From positions 1 through 52,396 of the forward strand of contig CANRMT010000005.1 of NCBI GenBank assembly GCA_947631815.1: a DNA stretch of 52,396 bases, given 5' to 3'. Both the position numbers and the translations under genes were made by a program. Every line of letters starts with the position of its first letter. The stretch's first letter is position 1. Positions 1 to 8,651 of this stretch are shown here, one piece after another. The notes under the pieces were generated by a model that worked only from the letters and a program-made list of their open reading frames with translations, had not been told where the DNA came from and did no database searches. This DNA is from an uncultured Eisenbergiella sp. (GTDB lineage Bacteria; Bacillota; Clostridia; Lachnospirales; Lachnospiraceae).

Positions 1-25
1 TTCCCCTGCCTGCGCCCCGCTTCAT

Positions 26-1321
26 CTACAGGACCGCCAGCAGGAGCAGCAGAAGGAAGATCAGAAGGATGACTCCCAGCACGGCGAAGCCGATGAGAGC
101 GCCTTTTTTGCACATCTTGTAGTTCCGGATGTAATTGGAACGTTTGAAGAAAAACGCCGCGATCAGCCCCAGGATGGGCAGGAAGAACGACGCGATAGCG
201 TAAAGCTTGCTGCCGGTATCGTGCACCGGCGCGGCCAGAAACTGCGCTTCCGCGGCGGCGTTCAGCGCCTCCTTTTCCTGCGCGGAGGTTTGAATCTTCT
301 CCGGGTCGTGCGTAATGGTGATGGCCTTCACCGGCTCTCCCTTTTCGCGCAGGGCCTTGTAGCGTGCGATCTCTTCCTTGTTGCCGTATACCCAGTGATC
401 GTGACCGATGTTGACGAACTCCGGCTTGTCCACGGAATAATCGTGAATGGACGGATCGTAGGTATAGAGCACCTTATGCTTCTCCAACTGCGGATCCGGG
501 ATGGGGATCGCAGAGATGAGCGAATGGGTGTAGGGGTGGAGCGGGAAATTGAACAACTCCTCAGCGGAGGCCACTTCCACGATCCGGCCCTTGTAAATGA
601 CGCCGATCCGGTCGGAAATAAAACGCACCACGGACAGATCATGCGCGATGAACAGATAGGTCAGGTTCTTTTCGCGCTGGAACTTCTTCATCAGGTTCAG
701 CACCTGCGCGCGGATGGAAACGTCCAGAGCCGAAATGGGCTCGTCGGCCACCACCAGCTCAGGCTCCATGACCATCGCGCGGGCGATGCCGATACGCTGT
801 CTCTGGCCGCCGGAAAACTCATGGGGATAACGGGTCAGGTGCTCCGGAAGCAGGCCCACCTGCTCGATCATGGTCTCCACCTTATGAACCCTGTCCGCCT
901 CATTTTCAAAGAGGTGGAAATTGTAAAGGCCCTCGGAAATGATGTAATCCACGGTGGCACGCTCGTTCAGGGACGCCGCCGGATCCTGGAACACCATCTG
1001 GATGTTCCGGATGACCTCCCGGTCCAGCGCATGGGAAATCTTGCCGGAAATCTTCGTCCCGCGGTAGTCGATCTCACCGGCCGCCAGGGGATTGACCCGG
1101 ATCACGGCCCGGCCGATGGTGGTCTTGCCGGAACCGGATTCGCCGACCAGGGAGAACGTCTCGCCCCGGTAAATGTCAAAGGAAGCGTCGGTGACGGCGT
1201 GGACGGCGGTATCGCCCTTGCCGAAGGTGATGTCCACATGTTTCAGGCTCAGCAGGATCTCTCTGCCGTTTTCATCCACCGGGCAGTCGCCCAGGAGGCT
1301 CTTTTTTGTATTCTCGCTCAA
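26..1321 (-). CDS. oppF: Oligopeptide ABC transporter ATPase OppF with C-terminal membrane tail
   Basis: One of two ATPases that power peptide uptake through OppBC at the inner face of the membrane. Visible are Walker A GESGSGKT, the signature FSGGQRQR, Walker B ELVVADEP and the switch-loop His in IAHD. The start is TTG at 1319-1321, preceded by AGGAGG at normal spacing; it lies 16 bases after oppD, so it is the last recognised gene of the operon. At 431 residues it is about 100 longer than a usual OppF. The extra C-terminus ends in two hydrophobic helices joined by a basic, aromatic loop (residues about 370-431). The cysteine cluster often found at the OppF C-terminus is absent. Family assignment is firm; the role of the tail is unknown. 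Confidence 0.93.
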   Translation of the reverse strand: MSENTKKSLLGDCPVDENGREILLSLKHVDITFGKGDTAVHAVTDASFDIYRGETFSLVGESGSGKTTIGRAVIRVNPLAAGEIDYRGTKISGKISHALDREVIRNIQMVFQDPAASLNERATVDYIISEGLYNFHLFENEADRVHKVETMIEQVGLLPEHLTRYPHEFSGGQRQRIGIARAMVMEPELVVADEPISALDVSIRAQVLNLMKKFQREKNLTYLFIAHDLSVVRFISDRIGVIYKGRIVEVASAEELFNFPLHPYTHSLISAIPIPDPQLEKHKVLYTYDPSIHDYSVDKPEFVNIGHDHWVYGNKEEIARYKALREKGEPVKAITITHDPEKIQTSAQEKEALNAAAEAQFLAAPVHDTGSKLYAIASFFLPILGLIAAFFFKRSNYIRNYKMCKKGALIGFAVLGVILLIFLLLLLLAVL

Positions 1322-1337
1322 CTCGTCCGCCTCCTTT

Positions 1338-3095
1338 CTATATCTCTTCTATGTTGTAGGCGCCCAGGATCTTCTCGTGGATATCCTGAATGCCCTCGGG
1401 CTTCTCGATCTTCGGCGCTCTCGGATCCAGCAGCCAGGTCTTGGCGTAGTGCGTGTCCGTGATCCGGAACATCGGAGGCTCCTCCAGCGTGTCGATCTTT
1501 AAGCAGAACGGATTGCGGGGCGCAAAGGCGTCGCCAACAATGCTGTTGTAAAGGGACGGCGGCGTGCCCGTGATGGAATAGAGCTTGCTGCCGCTCCTGG
1601 CCAGCTGCGGAAGGCTGGAAAGCAGCGCCCAGGTGTAGGGATGATGGGGATCGTAGAAAACCTCCTCCACGCTTCCCAGTTCAATGACCTGCCCGGCGTA
1701 CAGCACCGCCACGCGGTCCGCGATATTGGCCACCACGCCCAGGTCATGGGTGATGAACACGATGGTGTAGCCGAATTCCTTCTGCAGATCCTTGATGAGC
1801 TTCAGGATCTGAGCCTGAATGGTCACATCCAGAGCCGTGGTGGGCTCGTCGCAGATCAGGATCTTGGGCTGGCAGGAAAGCGCGATGGCGATGACGATCC
1901 TCTGACGCATACCGCCGGAATACTGGAACGGATAATCGTCAAAGCGGCTCTCCGCGTTGGGGATGCCCACCTTGTGCATCAGCTCGATGGCGCGGCGTCT
2001 CGCCTCCACCTCGGAGCAGCCCTGATGGCGCACGATCACGGACGTGATCTGTTTGCCGATGGTGACGATGGGGTTCAGGCTGGTCATGGGATCCTGGAAC
2101 ACGGTGGCGATCCGGCGTCCGCGGATCTGGTTCCAGTCGCCCGCGAACTTGACGTTGGCCAGGTTCAGGATACAGGTGCCGTGCAGGCTTTCCGGCGTTT
2201 CGTCCAGGTATCTCACCCGGAAGGCCACCGTATCGAACACCTTATTGCGCTCCGTCTCGTCGTCCAGGTCCACGCCCATGGTCATGGCCTGCTTCAGCGC
2301 TTTCAGAAGGCCGTTCATCAACTGCAGCCGCTTGTTGAAACCGTAGCGGCCGATGGAGAGGTAGATCTCCTTCGCCAGGATCTCGTTGCGCGCCAGCGTC
2401 TTTTTGTCCGGCGTGCCGGCGATCTCCTGCGCGTAGCGGGCCTTGAGCTCGGCCATTTTTTTCTCGTATGCGCTCTGATAGGCCGTATCCGCGGCGGCCG
2501 CGGCTTTGTGAGCCTTCGCCTTCTGCTCGTTGGCCTCCTTCAGCTCTTTGATCTGCCGGTTGTAATCCTTCATCTTCGCGGCAGCCTCACGGATCTCCTG
2601 CTTCTGGTTCTTTGGATCCAGCGTCTGTTTCAGGTTGAAAAGATTGGTGCGCTCGTCCGTCAGCGCTTTCAGCGCCCTGTCGGCGGCCTGCTGCTCCTCA
2701 TGGGAGAGGCCCATGCGCTCCTTCCGTTTCGTTTTCAGCTGTTCCATTTCCTGCCAGGTCTTCGCGCCGAACTCCAGTTTGGAATATTCGTCCAGCTTCG
2801 CCTTCGCGTGGCTCATGAACCGCTGCGCGACGGAGCCGTTAGGCACATGGGTATCGGCCAGCTCGTCGTCGGAAAAGATCAGACGCCCTTCGGAAATGAA
2901 GCCGTTGGAATCCAGCATCCCGGCGAAGGTCTTGGTGAAGACGGATTTTCCGGAGCCGGACTCACCCACGATGGCGATGGATTCGTTTTCATAAATATCC
3001 AGGTCGATCCCCCGGATCGCGGTCAGCACCCTGCCTCGAACGCGAAACTTGACATGGAGGTCGCGAACGGAGAGCAATACTTTCTTATCTTCCAT
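1338..3095 (-). CDS. oppD: Oligopeptide ABC transporter ATPase OppD with large helical insertion
   Basis: Partner ATPase of OppF. Walker A GESGSGKS is at residues 44-51, the Q-loop glutamine near 334, then the signature YSGGMRQR and Walker [14 protein letters not shown] usual OppD has about 50 residues between Walker A and the Q-loop; here there are about 280. The insertion (about 75-320) is rich in Lys, Glu, Ala and Gln and looks helical or coiled-coil. The usual C-terminal Cys cluster is reduced to one Cys in [10 protein letters not shown]. An upstream in-frame ATG exists at 3161, but the ATG at 3095 has GAGGAGG seven bases upstream, overlapping the oppC stop, so I start there (585 residues). 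The insertion keeps frame and reads as real protein. Confidence 0.92.
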   Translation of the reverse strand: MEDKKVLLSVRDLHVKFRVRGRVLTAIRGIDLDIYENESIAIVGESGSGKSVFTKTFAGMLDSNGFISEGRLIFSDDELADTHVPNGSVAQRFMSHAKAKLDEYSKLEFGAKTWQEMEQLKTKRKERMGLSHEEQQAADRALKALTDERTNLFNLKQTLDPKNQKQEIREAAAKMKDYNRQIKELKEANEQKAKAHKAAAAADTAYQSAYEKKMAELKARYAQEIAGTPDKKTLARNEILAKEIYLSIGRYGFNKRLQLMNGLLKALKQAMTMGVDLDDETERNKVFDTVAFRVRYLDETPESLHGTCILNLANVKFAGDWNQIRGRRIATVFQDPMTSLNPIVTIGKQITSVIVRHQGCSEVEARRRAIELMHKVGIPNAESRFDDYPFQYSGGMRQRIVIAIALSCQPKILICDEPTTALDVTIQAQILKLIKDLQKEFGYTIVFITHDLGVVANIADRVAVLYAGQVIELGSVEEVFYDPHHPYTWALLSSLPQLARSGSKLYSITGTPPSLYNSIVGDAFAPRNPFCLKIDTLEEPPMFRITDTHYAKTWLLDPRAPKIEKPEGIQDIHEKILGAYNIEEI

Positions 3096-3108
3096 CTGTC
3101 TGTCCTCC

Positions 3109-4098
3109 TCACATATGCGTTCTGGGATCGGATGCGTCGCCCAGATTCTGTCCAACGACATAAAGCACCACGGTGATCACGCTGGCCACCGCCACCGGAG
3201 ACCAGAATTCCCAGCCCCAGCCCGGCGTGGACATGGCGTTCTGCGCCTCCTGGATCAGACGGCCCAGCGTCGCCTCATTGATGCCCAGGCCGATATAGCT
3301 TAGGAACACCTCGTAGGAAATATAGCCGGGGATCGCGCTGGCGATCTCCAGCACGATGACCGAGGTCATAAACGGAAGGATATTTTTCAGGGCGATCTTG
3401 AAAATATTGGTGCCCAGGCACCGGGACGCCAGATTGTACTCGTGGTCGCGGATGATGATGACACGGGTCCGGATATAGTAGGCCATGCCCAGCCATCCGA
3501 TAACCGTCATGGCGAAAACCAGCGTCCAGAAGCTGGGGGAGAACACAAGCACCATGACGGAGATCAGCAGCGTCATGGGAATGTTGCCCAGCACGTTGTA
3601 AACCTCGTTCATGACGATGTCCACCTTTCTGGAAAAGCCCCAGATGGCGCCCAGGATGATGCCGATGGACATATTGATGGCCGCACAGATGACCGCCAGC
3701 ATGATGGACAGCCGGGAGCCGTGCCAGATGGAATCAAATGTGGAAGCGCCCTGGCCGCTGGTGCCGAAGATCCACTTGATATTGAAACCGAAATGCTCAA
3801 TGGCTTTTTTCGGATTCAGATGCTGCGCTCCCATATCGGTCAGGTTGAGGTACGGATTCACCGCCGGATCGTAATGGATGATGACCGGATAAATGAACGC
3901 GAAAGCGATCAGAATAGCCAGCAGTGTGAGCACCACGATATTGACCCTGTTGCGGAAAAACACACGAAACACGGATTTCCAATAGGAATACCTGGGCGCG
4001 GTGATTTTTTCGGAGGCCAACTCGTCATGATTGAGTGGAGCAAACAGCTCTTCATCCGATAATTTGTATTTTTTGCTGAAATCTTCCATACCGCTCAC
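3109..4098 (-). CDS. oppC: Oligopeptide ABC transporter permease OppC
   Basis: Inner-membrane permease subunit, 329 residues, near the normal length. After a cytoplasmic N-terminus of about 45 residues come a first membrane helix (VNIVVLTLLAILIAFAFIYP), a periplasm-side segment, and then the BPD_transp_1 domain with the EAA loop (ASRCLGTNIFKIALKNI) that contacts the ATPases. Its ATG overlaps the oppB stop by four bases, which indicates translational coupling, and its own stop merges into the oppD ribosome binding site. It is the one Opp subunit here with ordinary architecture. Confidence 0.94.
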   Translation of the reverse strand: MSGMEDFSKKYKLSDEELFAPLNHDELASEKITAPRYSYWKSVFRVFFRNRVNIVVLTLLAILIAFAFIYPVIIHYDPAVNPYLNLTDMGAQHLNPKKAIEHFGFNIKWIFGTSGQGASTFDSIWHGSRLSIMLAVICAAINMSIGIILGAIWGFSRKVDIVMNEVYNVLGNIPMTLLISVMVLVFSPSFWTLVFAMTVIGWLGMAYYIRTRVIIIRDHEYNLASRCLGTNIFKIALKNILPFMTSVIVLEIASAIPGYISYEVFLSYIGLGINEATLGRLIQEAQNAMSTPGWGWEFWSPVAVASVITVVLYVVGQNLGDASDPRTHM

Positions 4099-5675
4099 CT
4101 CGCTTTCTCCGTAAAGGAAATCCTGGGATCAACCATCGCCATCAGCACATCGCCCAGGATCAGCGACAGCACCGACAGAACGGCGTAAAACAGCGTCACG
4201 CCCACGATGACCGAGTTGTCGTACTGGTTGATGGCGTCGATCAGAAGACCGCCCGCGCCGGGTACCAGATAGACCCGCTCCGTGATCAGCGCGCCCGTCA
4301 TGGCAAACAGAATCGTGCCGGGGATGCCCTGTATGATGGGGATGGCCGCCACCTTCATTACGTGCTTGAAAAAGATCTCCGTTTCCGACATACCGCCGGA
4401 ACGGGCGAATTTCACATAGTCGGAATTCATCTGGTCGATCATGTACCGGCGCATCCATTTCATCATGCTGGCCACGGAGGGCAGCGCAAGAGAAACGATG
4501 GGCAGGATATACATGGCCTTCGTCACGTTATCCATATCGAACATGGTGGGCATGCCCATCGCGCTGCCGATGCCCCGGAACAGGAAGATATAGGCCAGGG
4601 ACGGGACCGCGGAAATGAACATGATATAGACCGTGCCCGCCTTGTCCAGAATCCCCTCCTTGAAGCGCGCCATCAGGACGCCCAGAGGCAGGCCCAGGAT
4701 ATAGGTCACGATGGAGGCGATGATGCCGATGACAAAGGAATAGCCCAGCCGGGAATAGCTGCCCCTCACGGTCAGGATATTAGTATAGTCATCCGCAAAG
4801 CGGGCCTGGAGCATCTCGCTGGTATCCCGGGAACCCTCAATATAAGTAGCCGTATGCAGATCGTCCGCGCTCAGCTCGGTGAGTCCGATCGGATAGGTGA
4901 TCACGGACTGCACCCAGGAACCCTGACTCTGGGTCATGGTGGTGAACACATCCACCCCCCGGCTGACGGAAAAGCTGACGCCCAGGTTGATGGTTGCCAG
5001 ATTCTGATGGATGTAGGGGAAGTGACTGTCAAAGTACAGCAGGTACTTGTGCTTCGTCCCGTTTCCGATGATAGCAGGGGAGAATTTTTCTCCGCCGTAC
5101 AGCGGGTCATAGAGCGTGAAGGTCAGGCCCCTTTTCCCGATGTCGTTGTATTCCGGCACGGTGTGTATATTGTCCACATCGATCAGGCCGGTAAAATATT
5201 TCCAGAGCCGTTCGAGCAGGGAATTATCCTTGTAGGCGAACAGCGCGGGCTGTCCGCCGGCGGCCACCTTTTTCCGGGATACCACCGCGCCCAGGCGTTC
5301 GACCGTATAGCCCTTCGACTCATAATAGTCAGTGAACTGTTTGATATACTGGGCAGAGAGCTCCGAATCATTGCTCCCGTCCTCCGCCCGGCCCAGCTTT
5401 ACGGCTTCCGCGCGGGTCTCTTCATCGATCTCGCCGTTCTGCCGGAGCATGAGCATATAATCCGCATAGGGAACATAGTCCAGATACCCGAACAGTTCCC
5501 ACTGCTGGAGCATATAAGTGCGTTTGTTGTTGTTGGTCTGTTTGCCGAAGTTTCCGTCCTTGGCAAATACGAGGTCACGGTTCATCAGTCCGTAAACCAG
5601 TACCATGACGATGAAAACCACCAGTATGATGGATACCAGACCGTGCAGCAGCCGTTTTAATACATATTTTCCCAT
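4095..5675 (-). CDS. oppB: Oligopeptide ABC transporter permease OppB with long external domain
   Basis: Permease partner of OppC. The first membrane helix is at about residues 10-30 and the BPD_transp_1 core starts at about 310 (GYSFVIGIIASIVTYILGLP), with the EAA-type loop FARSGGMSETEIFFKHVMK. Canonical OppB has about 306 residues with its second helix near residue 100. This one has 526 because about 200 extra residues lie between helices 1 and 2, on the outside by the known OppB topology. The last part of that region (DPLYGGEKFSPAIIGNGT through HFPYIHQNLATINLG) resembles the normal OppB loop, so the insertion is mostly residues 35-190. It could help dock the unusual OppA; that is inference. 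Confidence 0.92.
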   Translation of the reverse strand: MGKYVLKRLLHGLVSIILVVFIVMVLVYGLMNRDLVFAKDGNFGKQTNNNKRTYMLQQWELFGYLDYVPYADYMLMLRQNGEIDEETRAEAVKLGRAEDGSNDSELSAQYIKQFTDYYESKGYTVERLGAVVSRKKVAAGGQPALFAYKDNSLLERLWKYFTGLIDVDNIHTVPEYNDIGKRGLTFTLYDPLYGGEKFSPAIIGNGTKHKYLLYFDSHFPYIHQNLATINLGVSFSVSRGVDVFTTMTQSQGSWVQSVITYPIGLTELSADDLHTATYIEGSRDTSEMLQARFADDYTNILTVRGSYSRLGYSFVIGIIASIVTYILGLPLGVLMARFKEGILDKAGTVYIMFISAVPSLAYIFLFRGIGSAMGMPTMFDMDNVTKAMYILPIVSLALPSVASMMKWMRRYMIDQMNSDYVKFARSGGMSETEIFFKHVMKVAAIPIIQGIPGTILFAMTGALITERVYLVPGAGGLLIDAINQYDNSVIVGVTLFYAVLSVLSLILGDVLMAMVDPRISFTEKAR

Positions 5676-5766
5676 AATCGTCCAACTCTCTTGCGCGGTT
5701 TTACGCAGCGACCGCTCTTCGAAGATTCCCCCTCACAAGCGGTTTCATGATGGTAAAGATTAGCGC

Positions 5767-5797
5767 AAAGGGGCGGAGAAAAATCCCCGCCCCCTTT
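5767..5797 (-). promoter_or_regulatory. Stem-loop between oppA and oppB
   Basis: A GC-rich hairpin with arms AAAGGGGCGG (5767-5776) and CCGCCCC-C-TTT (5787-5797), a four-base A loop and one bulged C. It lies between the oppA stop and the oppB start. In the transcribed (minus) direction it is not followed by a clear T-run, so a partial terminator or an mRNA-stabilising element that keeps oppA above oppBCDF is more likely than full termination. Confidence 0.65.
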
Positions 5798-5847
5798 GGC
5801 TACTCATAATTCAGATCCGACAGAAGGGCAAACGTCCTTCCGGCCGA

Positions 5848-8139
5848 TCACCAAAGTCCAAGAGCATAGGTCATATAGCCGTATGCCACAACGGTATCCA
5901 GATAGGTCTGGGCATCGCCGTAGTCAGGGCCCCAGCCGGTATTCCCGCCGTAGTCATAGTTCATCTGATAGCCGTACTCGCCGTAGTAAGCGGCATAGCT
6001 GCTATTGTCAGAAGATACAGTGGGCACCAGGTTGATGATGACCTTACCTCCCAGGTTCTCCTCAAGGATCTGCTTCTGCGCCTGATCCGCGGCGGAGCCT
6101 GTGGTGCTGTAATCGTCATAAAGCATATCAAGATAGATCGGATTCTCTTCGCTGATCTCAACGCCTTCCGCAGCCAGCTCTTCAACAGCCTTGTCCAGAT
6201 ACTTGGCAGCTTCTTCAGGCAGATACCAGCCGTCAAAGCCCAGGCTGGATCCGGCGCCGTCCGCACCGTTGGGATCCCATACCTTCATCGGATAGCCGTC
6301 CGCGGTGATCTGCGCCTGCAGGATCTCGCCGTAGAAGGTGCCGACCGGATAGGTGGTAGAGGTTCCGTTGATATCGACCGTGATCTCCTCCGAGGTGCTG
6401 ATGAAGTTGCCGGGCACATAGGAGTTGGTCAGACGGGCATACTTCAGATCCTCGCCTCTGGTGATAGCGTTGACCGTACCGCGGTCATTGGCAAAGGCCA
6501 GAGCCAGACGGAAGTTCTGATTCATCATCGCGGCATGGCTGCGGTCCGCCTGCTCTTTGGTCTTCTCAGAAACCACCTGGGTCTCGTCGTTGAAGTTCGC
6601 GTAAGCATAACGCTGCAGGTTCACAAAGTTGACGAAAGAAGTCGCGCTGTCGGAAACCACATACGCGTACTTGTCAAAATAGTTCGCCCCGTCTGGATCG
6701 TCCGGCACTGCGGTGGCCTTGGCCTGTTCCAGAGCCTCGGTGCCCAGACCGATGCCGCCGTTGAAGGTCCCGTTCATGAAGTTGTTCCAACTGAACAGGC
6801 CGTCCGTGCCGTCGTTGTACTTCATGGTAATGGTCTTGATCTGAACCTTATCCGCATCATAGTAGGTGGGGTTCGCGGTCAGAACGATCGTGTTCTGATA
6901 AGTATAGTTGCTCACCAGGTAAGGGCCGCAGTAAACGATGTGCTGCGCGTCGGAACCGTAGGTGTAGTCAGCGGCGGAGGAATCAAACTCTTCACCGAAT
7001 TTGCCGCCCTGAGACTCATAATAGCTGCGGCACAGAGGCGCCATCGCGGAATAGCCCAGCACGGACAAAAACCACGGCGCAGGCTCGCTCATCGTGTATT
7101 CCACCGTATAGTCATCCAGAGCCTTAACGCCTACCTCGGAGAAATCGGTAATATCACCGCTGGCGTATTCAGGCAGATTCTTGATGCAGGAAATAACGGC
7201 GTACAGACCGCCGGTAGGGGTATCGCCGACATGCTGCAGACCGGCTACAAAGTCGTCAGCCTTCACTTCCGCAACCTCGGTACCCTGATAGGTAACCCAC
7301 TTCACACCCTTGCGAAGGTGGAAGGTATAGGTCAGACTGTCGTCGGAAACCTCATAGCTCTCCGCCAGAGCAGGCTGCTGAATGTTCTCCGCGTCATAGC
7401 GCAGCAGGCCGTCCCAGGTAGCGGAAAGGGTCTTGCCGTCCGCCGTCTTGGAAGAAGACAGGTAATCCCAGGTGGTAGGCTCGTCGTTGGTGTCAGAAGC
7501 AAGAGTATAGCTGTCGGCCAGAGTGATGCCGTTGTCGGCAGCCCACTGCTTCACCCAGTCGATCCAGGTGCCGGTGCCCTTCAGCTCGCTCCACTTGCTG
7601 GTGACCTCGGTACGCTCCTCGGGCGTCAGCAGACGGTCGGCAATGAGCAGGCCGCTGTAGGCGCGGGTCTCACCGTCAAAGCCCCATTCCACAGCGGGAA
7701 CGGTATGAGGGATGATCTTGCTGATCGCATAGTTGCCGGCGTCATTCACATAAGGGGTAACGGCGCCCGCTTCCAGGAACTTCGCCTCGGCGATGGCCAT
7801 CTTGGCCAGACGCAGGCTGACGTTCGTCTCCGCAAGAGCCTCATCGTAAGCCGCTTCATACTCGCCGAACACCTCGTCGTAGATCTCGTCGGATTCGGCC
7901 TCATGGGCAGCCACATCGATATCGGCCTGCTTGTTCAGCTCCGCCATGGGCGTGTCAGCATCTTCGTCCACCGCTTCACTTTCAGGCGCTGTCGTTTCGG
8001 CTGCTGATTCTTCTTCGGCCGCCTGCGTCTCAGCAGGAGCCTGGGATTCTGCGCTGGGAGTCTGCGTCTTGCTGCCGCAGGCCGCCAGAGTGAATACCAT
8101 GGTTGCCGTCAGCAGCAATGCTATCCATTTCTTTTTCAT
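5848..8139 (-). CDS. oppA: Oligopeptide-binding lipoprotein (SBP family 5), apparently circularly permuted
   Basis: Extracellular peptide-binding lipoprotein feeding OppBCDF. A signal peptide ends in lipobox TLAAC with Cys21. ATG at 8139 is chosen because AAGGAGGAG sits just upstream; an in-frame ATG at 8289 lacks a good site. After an acidic linker, residues about 80-180 (DEVFGEYEAAYDEALAET, AEAKFLEAGAVTPY) resemble the segment that normally ends an SBP_bac_5 protein. The canonical N-lobe begins only at about 205 (LADSYTLASDTNDEPTTWD, then WDGLLRYD and TFHLRKGVKW). The protein stops just after GWGPDYGDAQTYLD, where a normal OppA would go on into the segment found here at the front. I read it as a permuted but complete 763-residue protein rather than a truncation. 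Confidence 0.9.
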   Translation of the reverse strand: MKKKWIALLLTATMVFTLAACGSKTQTPSAESQAPAETQAAEEESAAETTAPESEAVDEDADTPMAELNKQADIDVAAHEAESDEIYDEVFGEYEAAYDEALAETNVSLRLAKMAIAEAKFLEAGAVTPYVNDAGNYAISKIIPHTVPAVEWGFDGETRAYSGLLIADRLLTPEERTEVTSKWSELKGTGTWIDWVKQWAADNGITLADSYTLASDTNDEPTTWDYLSSSKTADGKTLSATWDGLLRYDAENIQQPALAESYEVSDDSLTYTFHLRKGVKWVTYQGTEVAEVKADDFVAGLQHVGDTPTGGLYAVISCIKNLPEYASGDITDFSEVGVKALDDYTVEYTMSEPAPWFLSVLGYSAMAPLCRSYYESQGGKFGEEFDSSAADYTYGSDAQHIVYCGPYLVSNYTYQNTIVLTANPTYYDADKVQIKTITMKYNDGTDGLFSWNNFMNGTFNGGIGLGTEALEQAKATAVPDDPDGANYFDKYAYVVSDSATSFVNFVNLQRYAYANFNDETQVVSEKTKEQADRSHAAMMNQNFRLALAFANDRGTVNAITRGEDLKYARLTNSYVPGNFISTSEEITVDINGTSTTYPVGTFYGEILQAQITADGYPMKVWDPNGADGAGSSLGFDGWYLPEEAAKYLDKAVEELAAEGVEISEENPIYLDMLYDDYSTTGSAADQAQKQILEENLGGKVIINLVPTVSSDNSSYAAYYGEYGYQMNYDYGGNTGWGPDYGDAQTYLDTVVAYGYMTYALGLW

Positions 8140-8285
8140 ATTTTCTCCTCCTTCTTGAAATGAATATTTATCTTTAACCTTTTGAAGACCCTTCTTCTTC
8201 CGCCCGTTCCGCCCTGTTCCCCTTCCTCCAGGGCTTTGCAGACCTTCCAAAGACGATATCCATAAGGCCAAAGTCACAGTAAAGC

Positions 8286-8328
8286 GCATCCTGCAAGTAT
8301 AAAAAATATGTACAGATATCCAGGATGC
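8286..8328 (-). repeat. Inverted repeat in the oppA leader
   Basis: Arms GCATCCTG (8286-8293) and CAGGATGC (8321-8328) are perfect and separated by an AT-rich 27-base loop. It lies within the long untranslated leader predicted for oppA. It may be a protein-binding site or an RNA stem; nothing in it matches a riboswitch I recognise. Confidence 0.45.
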
Positions 8329-8452
8329 CCCGGCGAAGCCCTCTCCGCGCGCGGATCCGGGCCGGTCTGCTGCCGGTCCCGCTCCGCTTTTGCTTTGCCT
8401 TCGCTTTGATTCTTCACCGCGTCAAAGTGCTATTATACTCCACTGAATTATA

Positions 8453-8480
8453 ATTATAAGGTTTCGTCAAAAAAAGTCAA
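8453..8480 (-). promoter_or_regulatory. Predicted promoter of the opp operon
   Basis: On the minus strand, -35 TTGACT (8475-8480), a 16-base spacer and -10 TATAAT (8453-8458) form a strong sigma-A-type promoter, giving transcription start near 8446. That predicts an oppA leader of about 300 bases. The rest of the 8140-8651 gap holds the inverted repeat at 8286-8328 and otherwise GC-rich sequence with no gene I can support. Confidence 0.75.
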
Positions 8481-8651
8481 GCTATTTTTGTCCCTTTCTC
8501 GTGGAAATAGCTGAATTTATCCGCATTTTTGACTTTTTTTAAGGAAATTCCGGCATACCTGCCGCTTATGGATAACTTTGACTGTACTATCATCTCATAT
8601 AAGGAGTATATCCCGCTGGAATCTTTCGCTTTAGAAATATTATGTCAACAC

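Noticed and set aside
1..25. Possible gene starting with ATG directly after the oppF stop on the minus strand
   Set aside because: Only eight codons are in the window and there is no ribosome binding site; it cannot be supported.
5848..5860. OppA truncated by a premature stop
   Set aside because: The segment that seems missing at the C-terminus is found at the N-terminus, and the reading frame beyond the stop shows no homologous sequence.
8140..8289. Upstream in-frame extension of oppA as the true start
   Set aside because: It would place about 50 non-homologous residues before a perfect lipoprotein signal peptide, and the strong ribosome site belongs to the ATG at 8139.
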